Assembly (NCBI GenBank): GCA_016710285.1
Contig: JADJXR010000001.1
Span: 1,674,001 to 1,738,000 of the forward strand
Length of the DNA: 64,000 bases
Source: Chlorobiota bacterium
GTDB lineage: Bacteria > Bacteroidota > Ignavibacteria > OLB7
Reading direction: 5' to 3'
The position numbers and the translations under genes were made by a program. This document shows, in pieces, positions 26,714 to 35,930 of this stretch. Each line of letters starts with the position of its first letter. Within the stretch, counting starts at the first letter, position 1. The notes under the pieces are model-generated. The model ran no database searches. It saw nothing but the letters and a program-made list of their open reading frames with translations, and was not told where the DNA came from.

Positions 26714-26776
26714 CCGGTAGCCGGTAGCCGCCCCGACCTCCGTCGGGATTGATAAAAGGTCTTTAGCCTTCGGTTA
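26714..26776. repeat. Interspersed palindromic repeat R1, short copy
   Basis: Contains GCCGCCCCGACCTCCGTCGG followed by GATTGATAAAAGGTCTTTAG, CCTTCGG. The same blocks recur at 55328-55607 and 56925-57007. It lies between X1 and gene A. The core CCGACCTCCGTCGG is a hairpin. Confidence 0.8.
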
Positions 26777-26802
26777 CTACATTCTCAATGGCTGCATCAA
26801 AA

Positions 26803-28434
26803 TCATCGTTGTTTGTTGAAGAGTTTACTGGCAATGGCCGCCCCATTCCGGTCATACAACGTAAGGAAGTACGTCCCATCAGCCACCGCATCGGCGTGCC
26901 AAACGGCAGCCCCAACCGAAGGATCGGTGGTTCCGCTGGCAACAAGCCTTCCGGTAAGATCGTGGATGGCAATGCGAGCTGGCGGAAGGTTCAACCCTCC
27001 ATGCCAAGCGATGTTGAGTTGGTCACGCACAGGGTTTGGCCAGAGTGAGATAGCGTTGGACTTTCCCTCTGCTGGGAGTTGTTGAACATCCACAGAGGGA
27101 TCATCGTTGGGGATGTAAGGACCGCCAGCAAGGATGATGGCAATGCCTTGATCGAATCCCCACCAATTGGGGTCAGCTACCAACAGATCGCTCCATCCGT
27201 CCCCGTTGCAATCGGCCAGTGGAACGACATGTTGGAAGCTGTTGCCTGCAATCATGCCATCGCTATGGGTGCTGTAGAAGGCATCATAGGTGGTGTTGAC
27301 TCCCGCGGGTCCACCGCTAAAGAGTCGGAGTTCGGAGGATGCGAATCGGTCTTGCCCTGGCCGCACAAGTGCGATCATGTCGAAGCGGTGGTTGGAGTTA
27401 TTGAGCGGACCGGCATTGAATCGGACGAAGAAGTCAGGGCTTTGGAGTTGTTGATCGGCATCGTCAACCTGGAAGGATCGGGAGCGGAAGTTTTTGCCGG
27501 AAGCGGATCGGAAGAGGTAATTGCCATTGACGAGGATGTCGGCAATGGAATCGCCATCGGAATCGAGAGAGGTGATGCCATTGGAGAACCATGGGAAGCC
27601 GGGGAGTGAAGGGATAACGCGATCGGGAGTAGAGTTCCAGTTCCACGGCGAGCCATCGCGTCCGTACCAGATTTTGAGTTTTGGATTGCCCCCATACCCA
27701 GCCCCCGTCACCATATCTAACCGCCGGTCTCCATCCACATCAGCAATCACTGTGCTGTGGTTCGATAGCCCGCCACCGTTGTCGTTCTCGTCCCCAATCT
27801 TCATGGTCGGCGCGGTGGTCGTGAAGTTCGGTCCCCCCTCATAAATCCAGATTTCCGGGTAGCTACACGAACGAGTCAAGATCAGCTCGTCGTCGCCATC
27901 GTTGTCAAGATCGCGAGCAAAAACATCACGTGGGCAGAATTGGATGTGAGTGTTGAGGATGAACGCTGGGGTATCAGCAATGGTTCCTTTGCTGAGAGGG
28001 AAAAGGAGGAGTCGAAGGAAGCAGATTTGGTTGGTGTCGCAGGTGTCGCGTGCAATCCAGAGCATTTTTCGTGAATCTCCCCAGAAGGAGCCAATGCCCG
28101 GGGTAAGCGGGGAAGTGCTGAATCCTATAGTTTGCCAGATGGGCGTAGTATCGGGAGCTGGTTTGTTGCTTGGGAAGAGTTTCCAGAGGGGAGATTTGCC
28201 GAAGTGGATGAGGAAATCATCAAGGGAATCTCCGGTAACATCAGGGATCGCAGCGGCCCCATCCCCGACCATCCCACCAGCATTGGGCCCAGTAGTCTCG
28301 CCGCGAATCATCCAGATTTTGCGAAGGAGAACGGCGTTGGGATTGGGGATAATGGTATCGGAGGCTTGGGCGTGGAGTAGTGGGCTTGCTGTGGCAAGCA
28401 GGAGCAGGAGAACGATGGTGGTTTTGGTGTTCAT
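26803..28434 (-). CDS. Gene A: FG-GAP/VCBS-like T9SS-secreted protein (modules N1-C1)
   Basis: 543 aa from the ATG at 28434, preceded by GGAG at 6-nt spacing; a start 4 codons upstream is possible. The signal peptide ends LLHAQ. The mature part has repeated D-x-(D/N)-x-D-G-D-x-x-D calcium-type motifs of FG-GAP/VCBS propellers (DVTGDSLDDFLIH, DLDNDGDDELILT, DVDGDRRLDMVTG, DSDGDSIADILVN, DCNGDGWSDLLVA). The last ~75 aa are a T9SS type A sorting domain (SLWPNPVRDQLNIAW ... DGTYFLTLYDRNG). Its N-terminal half is nearly the same as in gene E and its C-terminal half nearly the same as in gene D. It is 74 bp downstream of gene B, probably in one operon. Confidence 0.85.
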   Translation of the reverse strand: MNTKTTIVLLLLLATASPLLHAQASDTIIPNPNAVLLRKIWMIRGETTGPNAGGMVGDGAAAIPDVTGDSLDDFLIHFGKSPLWKLFPSNKPAPDTTPIWQTIGFSTSPLTPGIGSFWGDSRKMLWIARDTCDTNQICFLRLLLFPLSKGTIADTPAFILNTHIQFCPRDVFARDLDNDGDDELILTRSCSYPEIWIYEGGPNFTTTAPTMKIGDENDNGGGLSNHSTVIADVDGDRRLDMVTGAGYGGNPKLKIWYGRDGSPWNWNSTPDRVIPSLPGFPWFSNGITSLDSDGDSIADILVNGNYLFRSASGKNFRSRSFQVDDADQQLQSPDFFVRFNAGPLNNSNHRFDMIALVRPGQDRFASSELRLFSGGPAGVNTTYDAFYSTHSDGMIAGNSFQHVVPLADCNGDGWSDLLVADPNWWGFDQGIAIILAGGPYIPNDDPSVDVQQLPAEGKSNAISLWPNPVRDQLNIAWHGGLNLPPARIAIHDLTGRLVASGTTDPSVGAAVWHADAVADGTYFLTLYDRNGAAIASKLFNKQR

Positions 28435-28508
28435 GGTAATCTCCAAGTAATGCTATTCGTGCTGAGGGTACACAACGGAGGATAACTGCAATAGCCATCA
28501 CTGCAGGA

Positions 28509-30170
28509 TCATTCTTGCTTGCTAAACAGCCTGCTGGCCACAACCACCCCATTGCGGTCGTACAGCGTAAGGAAGTACGTCCCATCAGCCACCGCATCAG
28601 CGTGCCAAACGGCTGCCCCCACCGAAGGATCGGTGGTTCCGCTGGCAACAAGCCTTCCGGTAAGATCGTGGATGGCAATGCGAGCTGGCGGAAGGCTCAG
28701 CCCTCCATGCCAAGCGATGTTGAGTTGATCGCGAACAGGGTTCGGCCAGAGTGAAATAGCGTTGGACTTCCCCTCTGCTGGGAGTTGCTCAACATCTACG
28801 GTAGGGTCATCGTGTGGAATGTAGGGACCACCAGCAAGGATGACAGCAATGCCTTGATCGAAACCCCACCAATCTGGGTCATTGACCAACAGATCACTCC
28901 ATCCGTCCCCGTTGCAATCGGCCAGTGGTCGCATGGCATAGAAGATGTTGGGTTGAATCGCTTCGGAGTACCAAGCCTCGTTGGTGAGGTCGGGTCCATT
29001 GCGTGATCCGGAGAAGAGGAGCAAGGCAGGATCAATGCCGATAGCGGGAAGCATATCGAATCGTTTGGTTGGGTCATTCATGGTTCCGACGGCATCTCGG
29101 ACAAAGTAGGTAGAGCTATGCAGGATGAGATCAGCATCGTCGAGTGCGAAGGAACGGTTACGGAAGGATTTGCCGGAGGAGGAGAGGAAGAGGTAGATAC
29201 CGGCGTTGTCTCCGAGGTGAATATTTCCGGCGAAGTCAAGCAAGGAATCGCCATCGTAGTTGGCATAGATGAGTTTGGTTCCGATGGGGAGATTGCTTGA
29301 GAGATGGATAACGCGATCGGGAGTAGAGTTCCAGTTCCATGGCGAGCCATCGCGTCCGTACCAGATTTTGAGTTTTGGTCCAGATGGGTATCCACATCCA
29401 ATGACCATGTCGAGGAAGTGGTCGCCATCAAAGTCGGCGAATACGGTGCTGTAAGGATGGTCATCGTTTTCGTCTGGGTCAACGATGATCTTGGTGGGCT
29501 GGTTGACTTGGAAGTCGGGACCTCCCTTGAAGAACCAGAGTTCTGCATTGGTGCTCCGCTGCTTGTTCCGCAGCGTGACTTCTGCAGTAAGAACTAATTC
29601 ATCGCCGGTCTCCTGATCAAGGTTGATGATATAGCCTGTAGTAGGAGCGATGTTAACAGGAGGGTTCATGGTTTGTAAAGGGTCCAAGGTGTCGCTTGGT
29701 ATCGGTTCAATGATTCCGTTGGTGATCGAGAAGATGTACAAGCGGTATCGTTCGGGGGAATCGTGGAAGCGATGTTGCCCGAGGCAAAGGAATTGCTGGT
29801 TGCCTCCTTTGAGGTTACCAAAGAGGGGATATGCGGGTCGCGGTGGTGAGGTAGAATCGCCAGTAAAGGTCCAAAAGGGGATGGTATCGGGGTAAGGGTA
29901 TCGTCCGAGGTAGACTCTCCATTGATCGGCTTTGCCAACGCGAACGACAAATTCGCTAAGGGAATCATTGTTGATATCGGGAAGAGCCCCAGCGGCTTGG
30001 CCAACAGCGGTATAGGCATTGGGTCCGGTAGTCTCGCCGCGAATCATCCAGATTTTGCGAAGGAGTACGGCGTTGGGATTGGGGAGGATGGTGTCGGAGG
30101 ATTGGGCGTGGAGTAGTGTGCTTGTTGTGGCAAGCAGGAGCAGAAGAACGATGGTGGTTTTGGTGTTCAT
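28509..30170 (-). CDS. Gene B: FG-GAP/VCBS-like T9SS-secreted protein (modules N2-C2)
   Basis: 553 aa, start MNTKTTIVLLLLLATTS with GGAG upstream. The signal peptide ends LLHAQ. FG-GAP-type motifs include DINNDSLSEFVVRV, DFDGDHFLDMVIG, NYDGDSLLDFAGN, DCNGDGWSDLLVN. It ends with the same sorting domain as A, D and E. The N-terminal module (SEFVVRVGKADQWRVYLGRY) is shared with D. The C-terminal module (NIHLGDNAGIYLFLSSSGKS) is shared with E. It is first in the B-A-X1 run and diverges from XRE1. It is probably cell-surface or secreted. Ligand or target unknown. Confidence 0.85.
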   Translation of the reverse strand: MNTKTTIVLLLLLATTSTLLHAQSSDTILPNPNAVLLRKIWMIRGETTGPNAYTAVGQAAGALPDINNDSLSEFVVRVGKADQWRVYLGRYPYPDTIPFWTFTGDSTSPPRPAYPLFGNLKGGNQQFLCLGQHRFHDSPERYRLYIFSITNGIIEPIPSDTLDPLQTMNPPVNIAPTTGYIINLDQETGDELVLTAEVTLRNKQRSTNAELWFFKGGPDFQVNQPTKIIVDPDENDDHPYSTVFADFDGDHFLDMVIGCGYPSGPKLKIWYGRDGSPWNWNSTPDRVIHLSSNLPIGTKLIYANYDGDSLLDFAGNIHLGDNAGIYLFLSSSGKSFRNRSFALDDADLILHSSTYFVRDAVGTMNDPTKRFDMLPAIGIDPALLLFSGSRNGPDLTNEAWYSEAIQPNIFYAMRPLADCNGDGWSDLLVNDPDWWGFDQGIAVILAGGPYIPHDDPTVDVEQLPAEGKSNAISLWPNPVRDQLNIAWHGGLSLPPARIAIHDLTGRLVASGTTDPSVGAAVWHADAVADGTYFLTLYDRNGVVVASRLFSKQE

Positions 30171-30225
30171 AATTGATCTCCGAAACAGGCTTCAAGTTCG
30201 CAGGAACTTACGCGAATGGTTGCTC

Positions 30226-30266
30226 TTGATAAAGACACTGATCGGGGTAAAAGTTCTCACCTCACC
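30226..30266 (-). promoter_or_regulatory. Conserved upstream element of gene B (copy 1)
   Basis: About 30 of 34 bases match the element at 38721-38760: on the plus strand ATAAAGACAC-n-G-n-TCGGGG-nn-AAAGTTCTCACC. It lies ~60-95 bp upstream of gene B in the XRE1/gene B intergenic space. It is probably a promoter or operator; which protein binds is unknown. Confidence 0.5.
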
Positions 30267-30347
30267 AAGGAAAAACTTTCGTGATGAAAATAGAGATGTA
30301 AAGCATCCCGTACAAGGGTTCCATCCCCCTTCCGCCTACTTTTTTTC

Positions 30348-30626
30348 ATGCAGCAAGTACGGCGGCCTCTACAACGTCCCAGCGGGCATGATCGCTCTGC
30401 TGACATTGTGTTCGGACAACGATTGCGCCATTACCGCCTTCAGCACAATCTCACGCAAGAACAACTGGCATGGAGCATCGGCATGAGCCGTGTCTTTATC
30501 TCGGAACTGGAGCGTGGTATCCGTGAACCGAGTTTGGGAACAATCCTTCGCCTTGCCGGTGCCTTAGGGATTTCCTCTGCAACGCTGCTGGCGGAGGTGG
30601 AGAGCATCCTTTCCGAGCGGCGATAG
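30348..30626 (+). CDS. XRE1: small Cro/C1-type (XRE) HTH regulator
   Basis: 92 aa. Residues ~22-80 form an XRE helix-turn-helix: FGQRLRHYRLQHNLTQEQLA, SRVFISELERGIREPSLGTI. The C-terminus GALGISSATLLAEVESILSE is shared with XRE2 (35610-35891), where the last ~72 bp are identical in DNA. It diverges from gene B (178 bp) and converges with X2 (9 bp between stops). This placement suggests local control of the secreted-protein operon, as an inference. Confidence 0.85.
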   Translation: MQQVRRPLQRPSGHDRSADIVFGQRLRHYRLQHNLTQEQLAWSIGMSRVFISELERGIREPSLGTILRLAGALGISSATLLAEVESILSERR

Positions 30627-30635
30627 TTCCGAGTT

Positions 30636-31913
30636 CTACTTGGCGTAGTTCCACTGCCGCAGCAACCTTCGCATCTCTCGCCGCCCCATTGCCTCACCAA
30701 GAACAGGTTCACCAAGCCAGTTGGTGATGCTCTTGCGTTGGTCCTCATCACCCAACACCGATTCCAACACCTCGACGAAGTCTTGCCGATACTGAACGCT
30801 CTGGGTTCTGGAACCGATCATCATCTCGGCAATGGAGTCACGGATGGCAACCGAGCGGAGGGCGACCTTCTCCCCTCCCTGGTAATAGACCTTGATGTTG
30901 AATTGCCTGTACTCCGACGAATCATGCAGGACGTGGCGCAATGGTCCGCTCATGCATCCATCACACCGGTCAAGGTCTATCGGAAATGAGACCGTGCGGT
31001 ACTCATTGTAGTTCTGACCTGTAGGGAGCAGATCCGCTTTGGTGACGTAGAAGGTGTGGTAGAGGAGGGCTTGGTTGAAGGTGTCGCTTTGTGGTATTGA
31101 GTCTCCGATTGGAATGTAAGGAACCCCTTGGTTGATCTCGTTCCAAAGCTCGATGCGGAAGAGATTGGTAGTTGAACTGGCTGAGCCAAATGGGAAGAGA
31201 TGCCCGGTAAGAGCGATATAGTAGGTTTGCCCGATAGGGTCGAAGGAGAGCTGCCAGCGGTTGATAAGGCTGTCGGGCGAGACGGCCCTCCAGCTGGTGT
31301 CGGTTGGGACGATCCTGTAGGGGTAGATGTGTGCCGGACGGTAGTTGTAGGCAATGTCCCCCAACGCCAACGTCCCCGCGTCGGCTGTGTCGTAGATCGC
31401 TTCGCGTGGGGCGTTCGGACCTTGAGCATATTCTGGGTTGAACGCTACTGCGTCATCATCATAGCTAAGGGCAACGCACTCGTTGTATCCCCACTTTCGG
31501 GACTGCGAGCTGTCGAAGGGATAGAACTCAATCTCGCGAGCACTGGTGGCTTCGATGATCTTCCAGGAATCGGCAACAATCACCCGTCCGTTCTGCGGGC
31601 GATTCGTTGCCAACAGGAAGCTGTCGAACTGCTGGCGGTAGAAGTGCGAATTGCAGAGGATGACGGTGCTGATGCCGAGCGAGGCATAGAAGTCCCACAG
31701 CTCCGTTACCGGACGGTTGTTGTTGTAGTAGTACTTGTAGGAACCAATCAAGAACTCGGATTCCCCGACCCCATAGGGTTTCTTGATGGTTGGGATGGTG
31801 GTGTCCATCCATTGGCGATACTGCGCGTGGGCGGTGGCGGTTGCCATCAACAGCAGCAGCGCAAGGGTTGTGCAGCGGTGGCGAATCGGCGGTTGTGTTC
31901 GATCGTGTCTCAT
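30636..31913 (-). CDS. X2: exported paralogue of the X1 N-terminal region
   Basis: 425 aa from the ATG at 31913, preceded by GGAGGAG; a GTG one codon earlier is also in frame. The signal peptide ends ATAHAQ. It resembles X1: GESEFLIGSYKYYYN, FYASLGISTVILCN, EIEFYPFDSSQ, YIALTGHLFPFG, KVALRSVAIRDSIAEMMIGS. It ends soon after that block (REMRRLLRQWNYAK) and lacks the long C-terminal part and sorting domain of X1. So it is either a short family member or a decayed one. It is the last gene of the D-C-X2 run. Function unknown. Confidence 0.75.
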   Translation of the reverse strand: MRHDRTQPPIRHRCTTLALLLLMATATAHAQYRQWMDTTIPTIKKPYGVGESEFLIGSYKYYYNNNRPVTELWDFYASLGISTVILCNSHFYRQQFDSFLLATNRPQNGRVIVADSWKIIEATSAREIEFYPFDSSQSRKWGYNECVALSYDDDAVAFNPEYAQGPNAPREAIYDTADAGTLALGDIAYNYRPAHIYPYRIVPTDTSWRAVSPDSLINRWQLSFDPIGQTYYIALTGHLFPFGSASSTTNLFRIELWNEINQGVPYIPIGDSIPQSDTFNQALLYHTFYVTKADLLPTGQNYNEYRTVSFPIDLDRCDGCMSGPLRHVLHDSSEYRQFNIKVYYQGGEKVALRSVAIRDSIAEMMIGSRTQSVQYRQDFVEVLESVLGDEDQRKSITNWLGEPVLGEAMGRREMRRLLRQWNYAK

Positions 31914-32079
31914 CACTCCTCCGTGAACGATTATGAAATGGTTGGTTCTGCAGTCTCACCGGTGCGGTGAAGAGACATCCTGCAGAGCGAAGTGGAAGAC
32001 AAGGGATAGGATGGTATCCGCAAGGTTGGTGGGTATCCATCCGAATGGGTACGATGCTGGGGGTTGTGGTCATGGGTAT

Positions 32080-33696
32080 CTATTGAAGGATGATCGTGGC
32101 CGAGGCAATGAGGGCACCGGAAGCATCGAGTGTGGAGAGGATGTAGGTCCCTGATGGTGTATTGCCTCGGTTCCAGACGACGGAACCGAGTGCGGGGTTG
32201 GCGTTTCCACGGGCAAGGAGTCGCCCGTTGATGTCATGGAGTTCGAAGCGATGAGGCATGGGGTGAAGGTCACCTCTCCATGCAATGGTGAGGCGATCGT
32301 GGACGGGGTTCGGCCAGAGTGAGATGGCGTTGGGTTTACCAGCGATGGGGAGTTGTTGGACGCTGACAGAGGGATCATCGGTGGGGATGTAGGGACCACC
32401 GGCAAGGACAATGGCGATGCCTTGATCCACGAATGCTCCCCAACGTTCATTGGCTCCCAAGTAATCGTTCCATCCATCCCCGGTAACATCCTGGAGAGCT
32501 TGGGCTCGTGCAAAAAGGCTTTCGTCGTCATCAGGAAACCATGCATCGTAGGTGCGGTTGGGTCCGGTTGATCCACCGGAGAGAGCAAGCAATGCTGGCC
32601 CGCGATGGGGACCAATGCCAGTAAGCGGGAGCATATCGTAGCGTTGGGAAGAATCGTTGAGTGCTCCGATGGCTGGAAGGCGACCGTAGACGGTATGAAA
32701 GACAACATCGGCATCGTCGTAGTCATAGGAACGGGAGGTCATAGGTTTGCCGGATCGGCTGAGATAGAGATAGATGCCGATGTTTTGGCCGGTAAAGACT
32801 TTGCCGACGACATCGGCAATGGAATCGCCATCAAGGTTGATGAAGAATGGAGGGGTAGTAATGGCAATGCCGTTGTTAGGGAGGAGGAGGATTTCGCGAT
32901 CGGGATTTCTGTTAGCCCAGGAGTACGGTGAATCGTGATCGCTGAAATAGAATTTGAGTCTGGCTCCACCGGCTTGGCGAGCACCGATGACCATGTCAAG
33001 TTTCTGGTCTCCATCCAAATGCACAAAACTCACGTTGAGACTTCCTTGCTCGGCACTGGAGTCCCGGATAATAACGGTTGGTTCTTCCACTTGAAACTCA
33101 CGTCCCCCCTTGCAGATGGCTATTTCTGTCAGAGTGTTCTCACAGCCGCTGACGACGCACAAATCAAGGGTGTCATCATTGTTCAGATCGGCTGCACGGA
33201 GGAAGCGAAAACATAGGCGTTTGCTTCCGATGGTTTTTCGTTGAGAGAGACCTTCAGCACTACAGTTGTATTGATACGGCGTTGAATAGAGTTTCGGAAC
33301 ATTATTTGGGTATTCCCAGTGATAACGCATAGCAATCAAGCGTATGGAATCAGAGGCATCAAATCGTCCAGCAACGGGCAAATCAGCAATAGAATCAATG
33401 GCAGCAAAAGAGGTGCGTTCAGGCTGTGGGGCAGCACCTTTATAGAGGCGTAAGCCACCGAATTCTTCAAGGAACTGGACGGCGAACTCATTGATGGAAT
33501 CGCCGGTGAGATCGGGGAGGCGTGCAGCTTGGTATCCGACCTTATCATGGTGGAGGGGTCGTCCGGTAACTTCCCAGACCTTGCGAAGCTGAGCAGCTTG
33601 TGGGTTGGGGATAATGGTATCGGAGGATTGAGCGTGGAGTAGTGGGCTTGTTGCGGCAAGCAGGAGAAGGAGAACGATGGTGGTTTTGGTGTTCAT
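32080..33696 (-). CDS. Gene C: divergent FG-GAP/VCBS-like T9SS-secreted protein
   Basis: 538 aa from the ATG at 33696 (MNTKTTIVLLLLLAATS), with the same GGAG-containing leader as gene A. The signal peptide ends LLHAQ. Motifs include DLTGDSINEFAVQF, HLDGDQKLDMVIG, NLDGDSIADVVGK, DVTGDGWNDYLGA. The sorting domain (SLWPNPVHDRLTIAWRGDLH ... SGTYILSTLDASG) is related to, but clearly diverged from, that of A, B, D and E. The centre (RLKFYFSDHDSPYSWANRN) lacks the near-identical seam. It is therefore outside the recombining set. It follows gene D by 73 bp. Confidence 0.83.
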   Translation of the reverse strand: MNTKTTIVLLLLLAATSPLLHAQSSDTIIPNPQAAQLRKVWEVTGRPLHHDKVGYQAARLPDLTGDSINEFAVQFLEEFGGLRLYKGAAPQPERTSFAAIDSIADLPVAGRFDASDSIRLIAMRYHWEYPNNVPKLYSTPYQYNCSAEGLSQRKTIGSKRLCFRFLRAADLNNDDTLDLCVVSGCENTLTEIAICKGGREFQVEEPTVIIRDSSAEQGSLNVSFVHLDGDQKLDMVIGARQAGGARLKFYFSDHDSPYSWANRNPDREILLLPNNGIAITTPPFFINLDGDSIADVVGKVFTGQNIGIYLYLSRSGKPMTSRSYDYDDADVVFHTVYGRLPAIGALNDSSQRYDMLPLTGIGPHRGPALLALSGGSTGPNRTYDAWFPDDDESLFARAQALQDVTGDGWNDYLGANERWGAFVDQGIAIVLAGGPYIPTDDPSVSVQQLPIAGKPNAISLWPNPVHDRLTIAWRGDLHPMPHRFELHDINGRLLARGNANPALGSVVWNRGNTPSGTYILSTLDASGALIASATIILQ

Positions 33697-33769
33697 GGTA
33701 ATCTCCAAGTAATGCTTTCGTGCTGAAGGTACACAACGGAGGATAACTGCAATAGCCATTACTGCGGGA

Positions 33770-35440
33770 TCATTCTTGCTTGCTAAACAGCCTGCTGGCT
33801 ACAACCGCCCCATTGCGGTCATACAACGTAAGGAAGTACGTCCCATCAGCCACCGCATCAGCGTGCCAAACGGCTGCCCCAACCGAGGGGTCGGTGGTTC
33901 CGCTGGCAACAAGCCTTCCGGTAAGATCGTGGATGGCAATGCGAGCTGGCGGCAAACTCAACCCTCCATGCCAAGCGATGTTGAGTTGGTCACGCACAGG
34001 GTTCGGCCAGAGTGAAATGGCGTTGGACTTTCCCTCCGCTGGGAGTTGTTCAACATCCACAGAGGGATTATCGTTGGGGATGTAAGGACCGCCAGCAAGG
34101 ATGATGGCAATGCCTTGATCGAAACCCCACCACTTGGGGTCAGCTACCAACAGATCGCTCCATCCGTCCCCGTTGCAATCGGCCAGTGGAACGACATGTT
34201 GGAAGCTGTTGCCTGCAATCATGCCATCGCTATGGGTGCTGTAGAAGGCATCATAGGTGGTATTGACTCCCGCATCACCGCTAAAGAGTCGGAGTTCGGA
34301 GGATGCGAATCGGTCTTGCCCTTGCCGCACAAGTGCGATCATGTCGAAGCGGTGGTTGGAGTTATTGAGCGGACCGGCATTGAATCGGACGAAGAAGTCA
34401 GGGCTTTGGAGTTGTTGATCGGCATCGTCAACCTGGAAGGATCGGGAGCGGAAGTTTTTGCCGGAAGCGGATCGGAAGAGGTAATTGCCATTGACGAGGA
34501 TGTCGGCGATGGAATCGCCATCGGAATCGAGAGAGGTGATGCCATTGGAGAACCATGGGAAGCCGGGGAGTGAAGGGATAACGCGATCGGGAGTAGAGTT
34601 CCAGTTCCATGGCGAGCCATCGCGTCCGTACCAGATTTTGAGTTTTGGTCCAGATGGGTATCCACATCCAATGACCATGTCGAGGAAGTGGTCGCCATCA
34701 AAGTCGGCGAAGGCGGTGCTGTAAGCCCGATCATCGTTTTCGTCTGGGTCAACGATGATCTTGGTGGGCTGGTTGACTTGGAAGTCGGGACCCCCCTTGA
34801 AGAACCAGAGTTCTGCGTTGGTGCTCCGCTGCTTGTTCCGCAGCGTGACTTCTGCAGTAAGAACTAATTCATCGCCGGTCTCCTGATCGAGGTTGATGAT
34901 ATAGCCTGTAGTAGGAGCGATGTTAACAGGAGGGTTCATGGTTTGTAAAGGGTCCAAGGTGTCGCTTGGTATCGGTTCAATGATTCCGTTGGTGACCGAG
35001 AAGATGTACAAGCGGTATCGTTCGGGAGAATCATGGAAGCGATGTTGCCCGAGGCAAAGGAATTGCTGGTTGTCTCCTTTGAGGTTACCGAAGAGGGGAT
35101 ATGCGGGTCGCGGTGGTGAAGTCGAATCGCCAGTAAAGGTCCAGAAGGGGATGGTATCGGGGTAGGGGTATCGTCCGAGGTAGATTCTCCATTGATCTGC
35201 TTTGCCAACACGAACGACAAATTCGCTAAGGGAATCGCCGTTGAGATCAGGGATTGCGCCAGCAGCCTCTCCAACAGAGGTATAGGCATTGGGACCGGTA
35301 GTCTCGCCGCGAATCATCCAGATTTTGCGAAGGAGTACGGCGTTGGGATTGGGGAGGATGGTGTCGCTGGCTTGGGCGTGGAGGGTGGTGCTTGCTGTGG
35401 CAAGCAGGAGAAGTACCAGAATGATATAGGAGAGTTTCAT
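33770..35440 (-). CDS. Gene D: FG-GAP/VCBS-like T9SS-secreted protein (modules N2-C1)
   Basis: 556 aa from the ATG at 35440 (MKLSYIILVLLLLATAS), with GAGG 6 nt upstream; an ATG 4 codons earlier is possible. The signal peptide differs from A-C but ends LHAQ. From SDTILPNPNAVLLRKIWMIR onward the N-terminal half is almost identical to gene B. After the seam (LKIWYGRDGSPWNWNSTPDR) the C-terminal half is almost identical to gene A (LPGFPWFSNGITSLDSDGDS). The sorting domain is as in B. It diverges from XRE2 and starts the D-C-X2 run. Confidence 0.85.
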   Translation of the reverse strand: MKLSYIILVLLLLATASTTLHAQASDTILPNPNAVLLRKIWMIRGETTGPNAYTSVGEAAGAIPDLNGDSLSEFVVRVGKADQWRIYLGRYPYPDTIPFWTFTGDSTSPPRPAYPLFGNLKGDNQQFLCLGQHRFHDSPERYRLYIFSVTNGIIEPIPSDTLDPLQTMNPPVNIAPTTGYIINLDQETGDELVLTAEVTLRNKQRSTNAELWFFKGGPDFQVNQPTKIIVDPDENDDRAYSTAFADFDGDHFLDMVIGCGYPSGPKLKIWYGRDGSPWNWNSTPDRVIPSLPGFPWFSNGITSLDSDGDSIADILVNGNYLFRSASGKNFRSRSFQVDDADQQLQSPDFFVRFNAGPLNNSNHRFDMIALVRQGQDRFASSELRLFSGDAGVNTTYDAFYSTHSDGMIAGNSFQHVVPLADCNGDGWSDLLVADPKWWGFDQGIAIILAGGPYIPNDNPSVDVEQLPAEGKSNAISLWPNPVRDQLNIAWHGGLSLPPARIAIHDLTGRLVASGTTDPSVGAAVWHADAVADGTYFLTLYDRNGAVVASRLFSKQE

Positions 35441-35609
35441 TGATAGCCTCAATGGGATAGTCTGTGAAGTGCGGAGAACTTACTGACCATTGGTGTTCCA
35501 TCCTATGCAAAACTGCTCAACGAGGCTTGCAGAACAAAGCTGTGAGCAATATACAATTCTATGGCTATAGCCGTCAAGCCCTTCTTTCTCTTCCCCGATA
35601 CTTTCGGCT

Positions 35610-35891
35610 ATGCCCAAGCCGAAGCAGCAGAACTCCAGCAAACTCCCGATTCGGGATCCGGCGACGTTTGCTGCCTTCGGAACTGCGTTGCGTCGCTTCC
35701 GACACCAACGCCAGCTTACGCAAGAACAGCTTGCATGGAACTCTGGAATTGATCGCACCTTTATCTCTGAATTGGAGTTAGGGAAGAAGGAGCCTGGGTT
35801 AGTGACGATTTTCATTCTTGCCGGTGCCTTAGGGATTTCCTCTGCAACGCTGCTGGCGGAGGTGGAGAGCATCCTTTCCGAGCGGCGATAG
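35610..35891 (+). CDS. XRE2: small Cro/C1-type (XRE) HTH regulator
   Basis: 93 aa. HTH at ~20-78: FGTALRRFRHQRQLTQEQLA, DRTFISELELGKKEPGLVTI. The C-terminal 22 residues match XRE1, and the last ~72 bp (35819-35891 vs 30554-30626) are identical in DNA, while the N-terminal halves differ. It diverges from gene D (169 bp) and converges with gene E (39 bp). As with XRE1 the position implies local regulation of the secreted-protein operon. Confidence 0.85.
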   Translation: MPKPKQQNSSKLPIRDPATFAAFGTALRRFRHQRQLTQEQLAWNSGIDRTFISELELGKKEPGLVTIFILAGALGISSATLLAEVESILSERR

Positions 35892-35930
35892 TCCCGTGTT
35901 GTGCTTCCTTCGACTGCTACGTAATCACCA

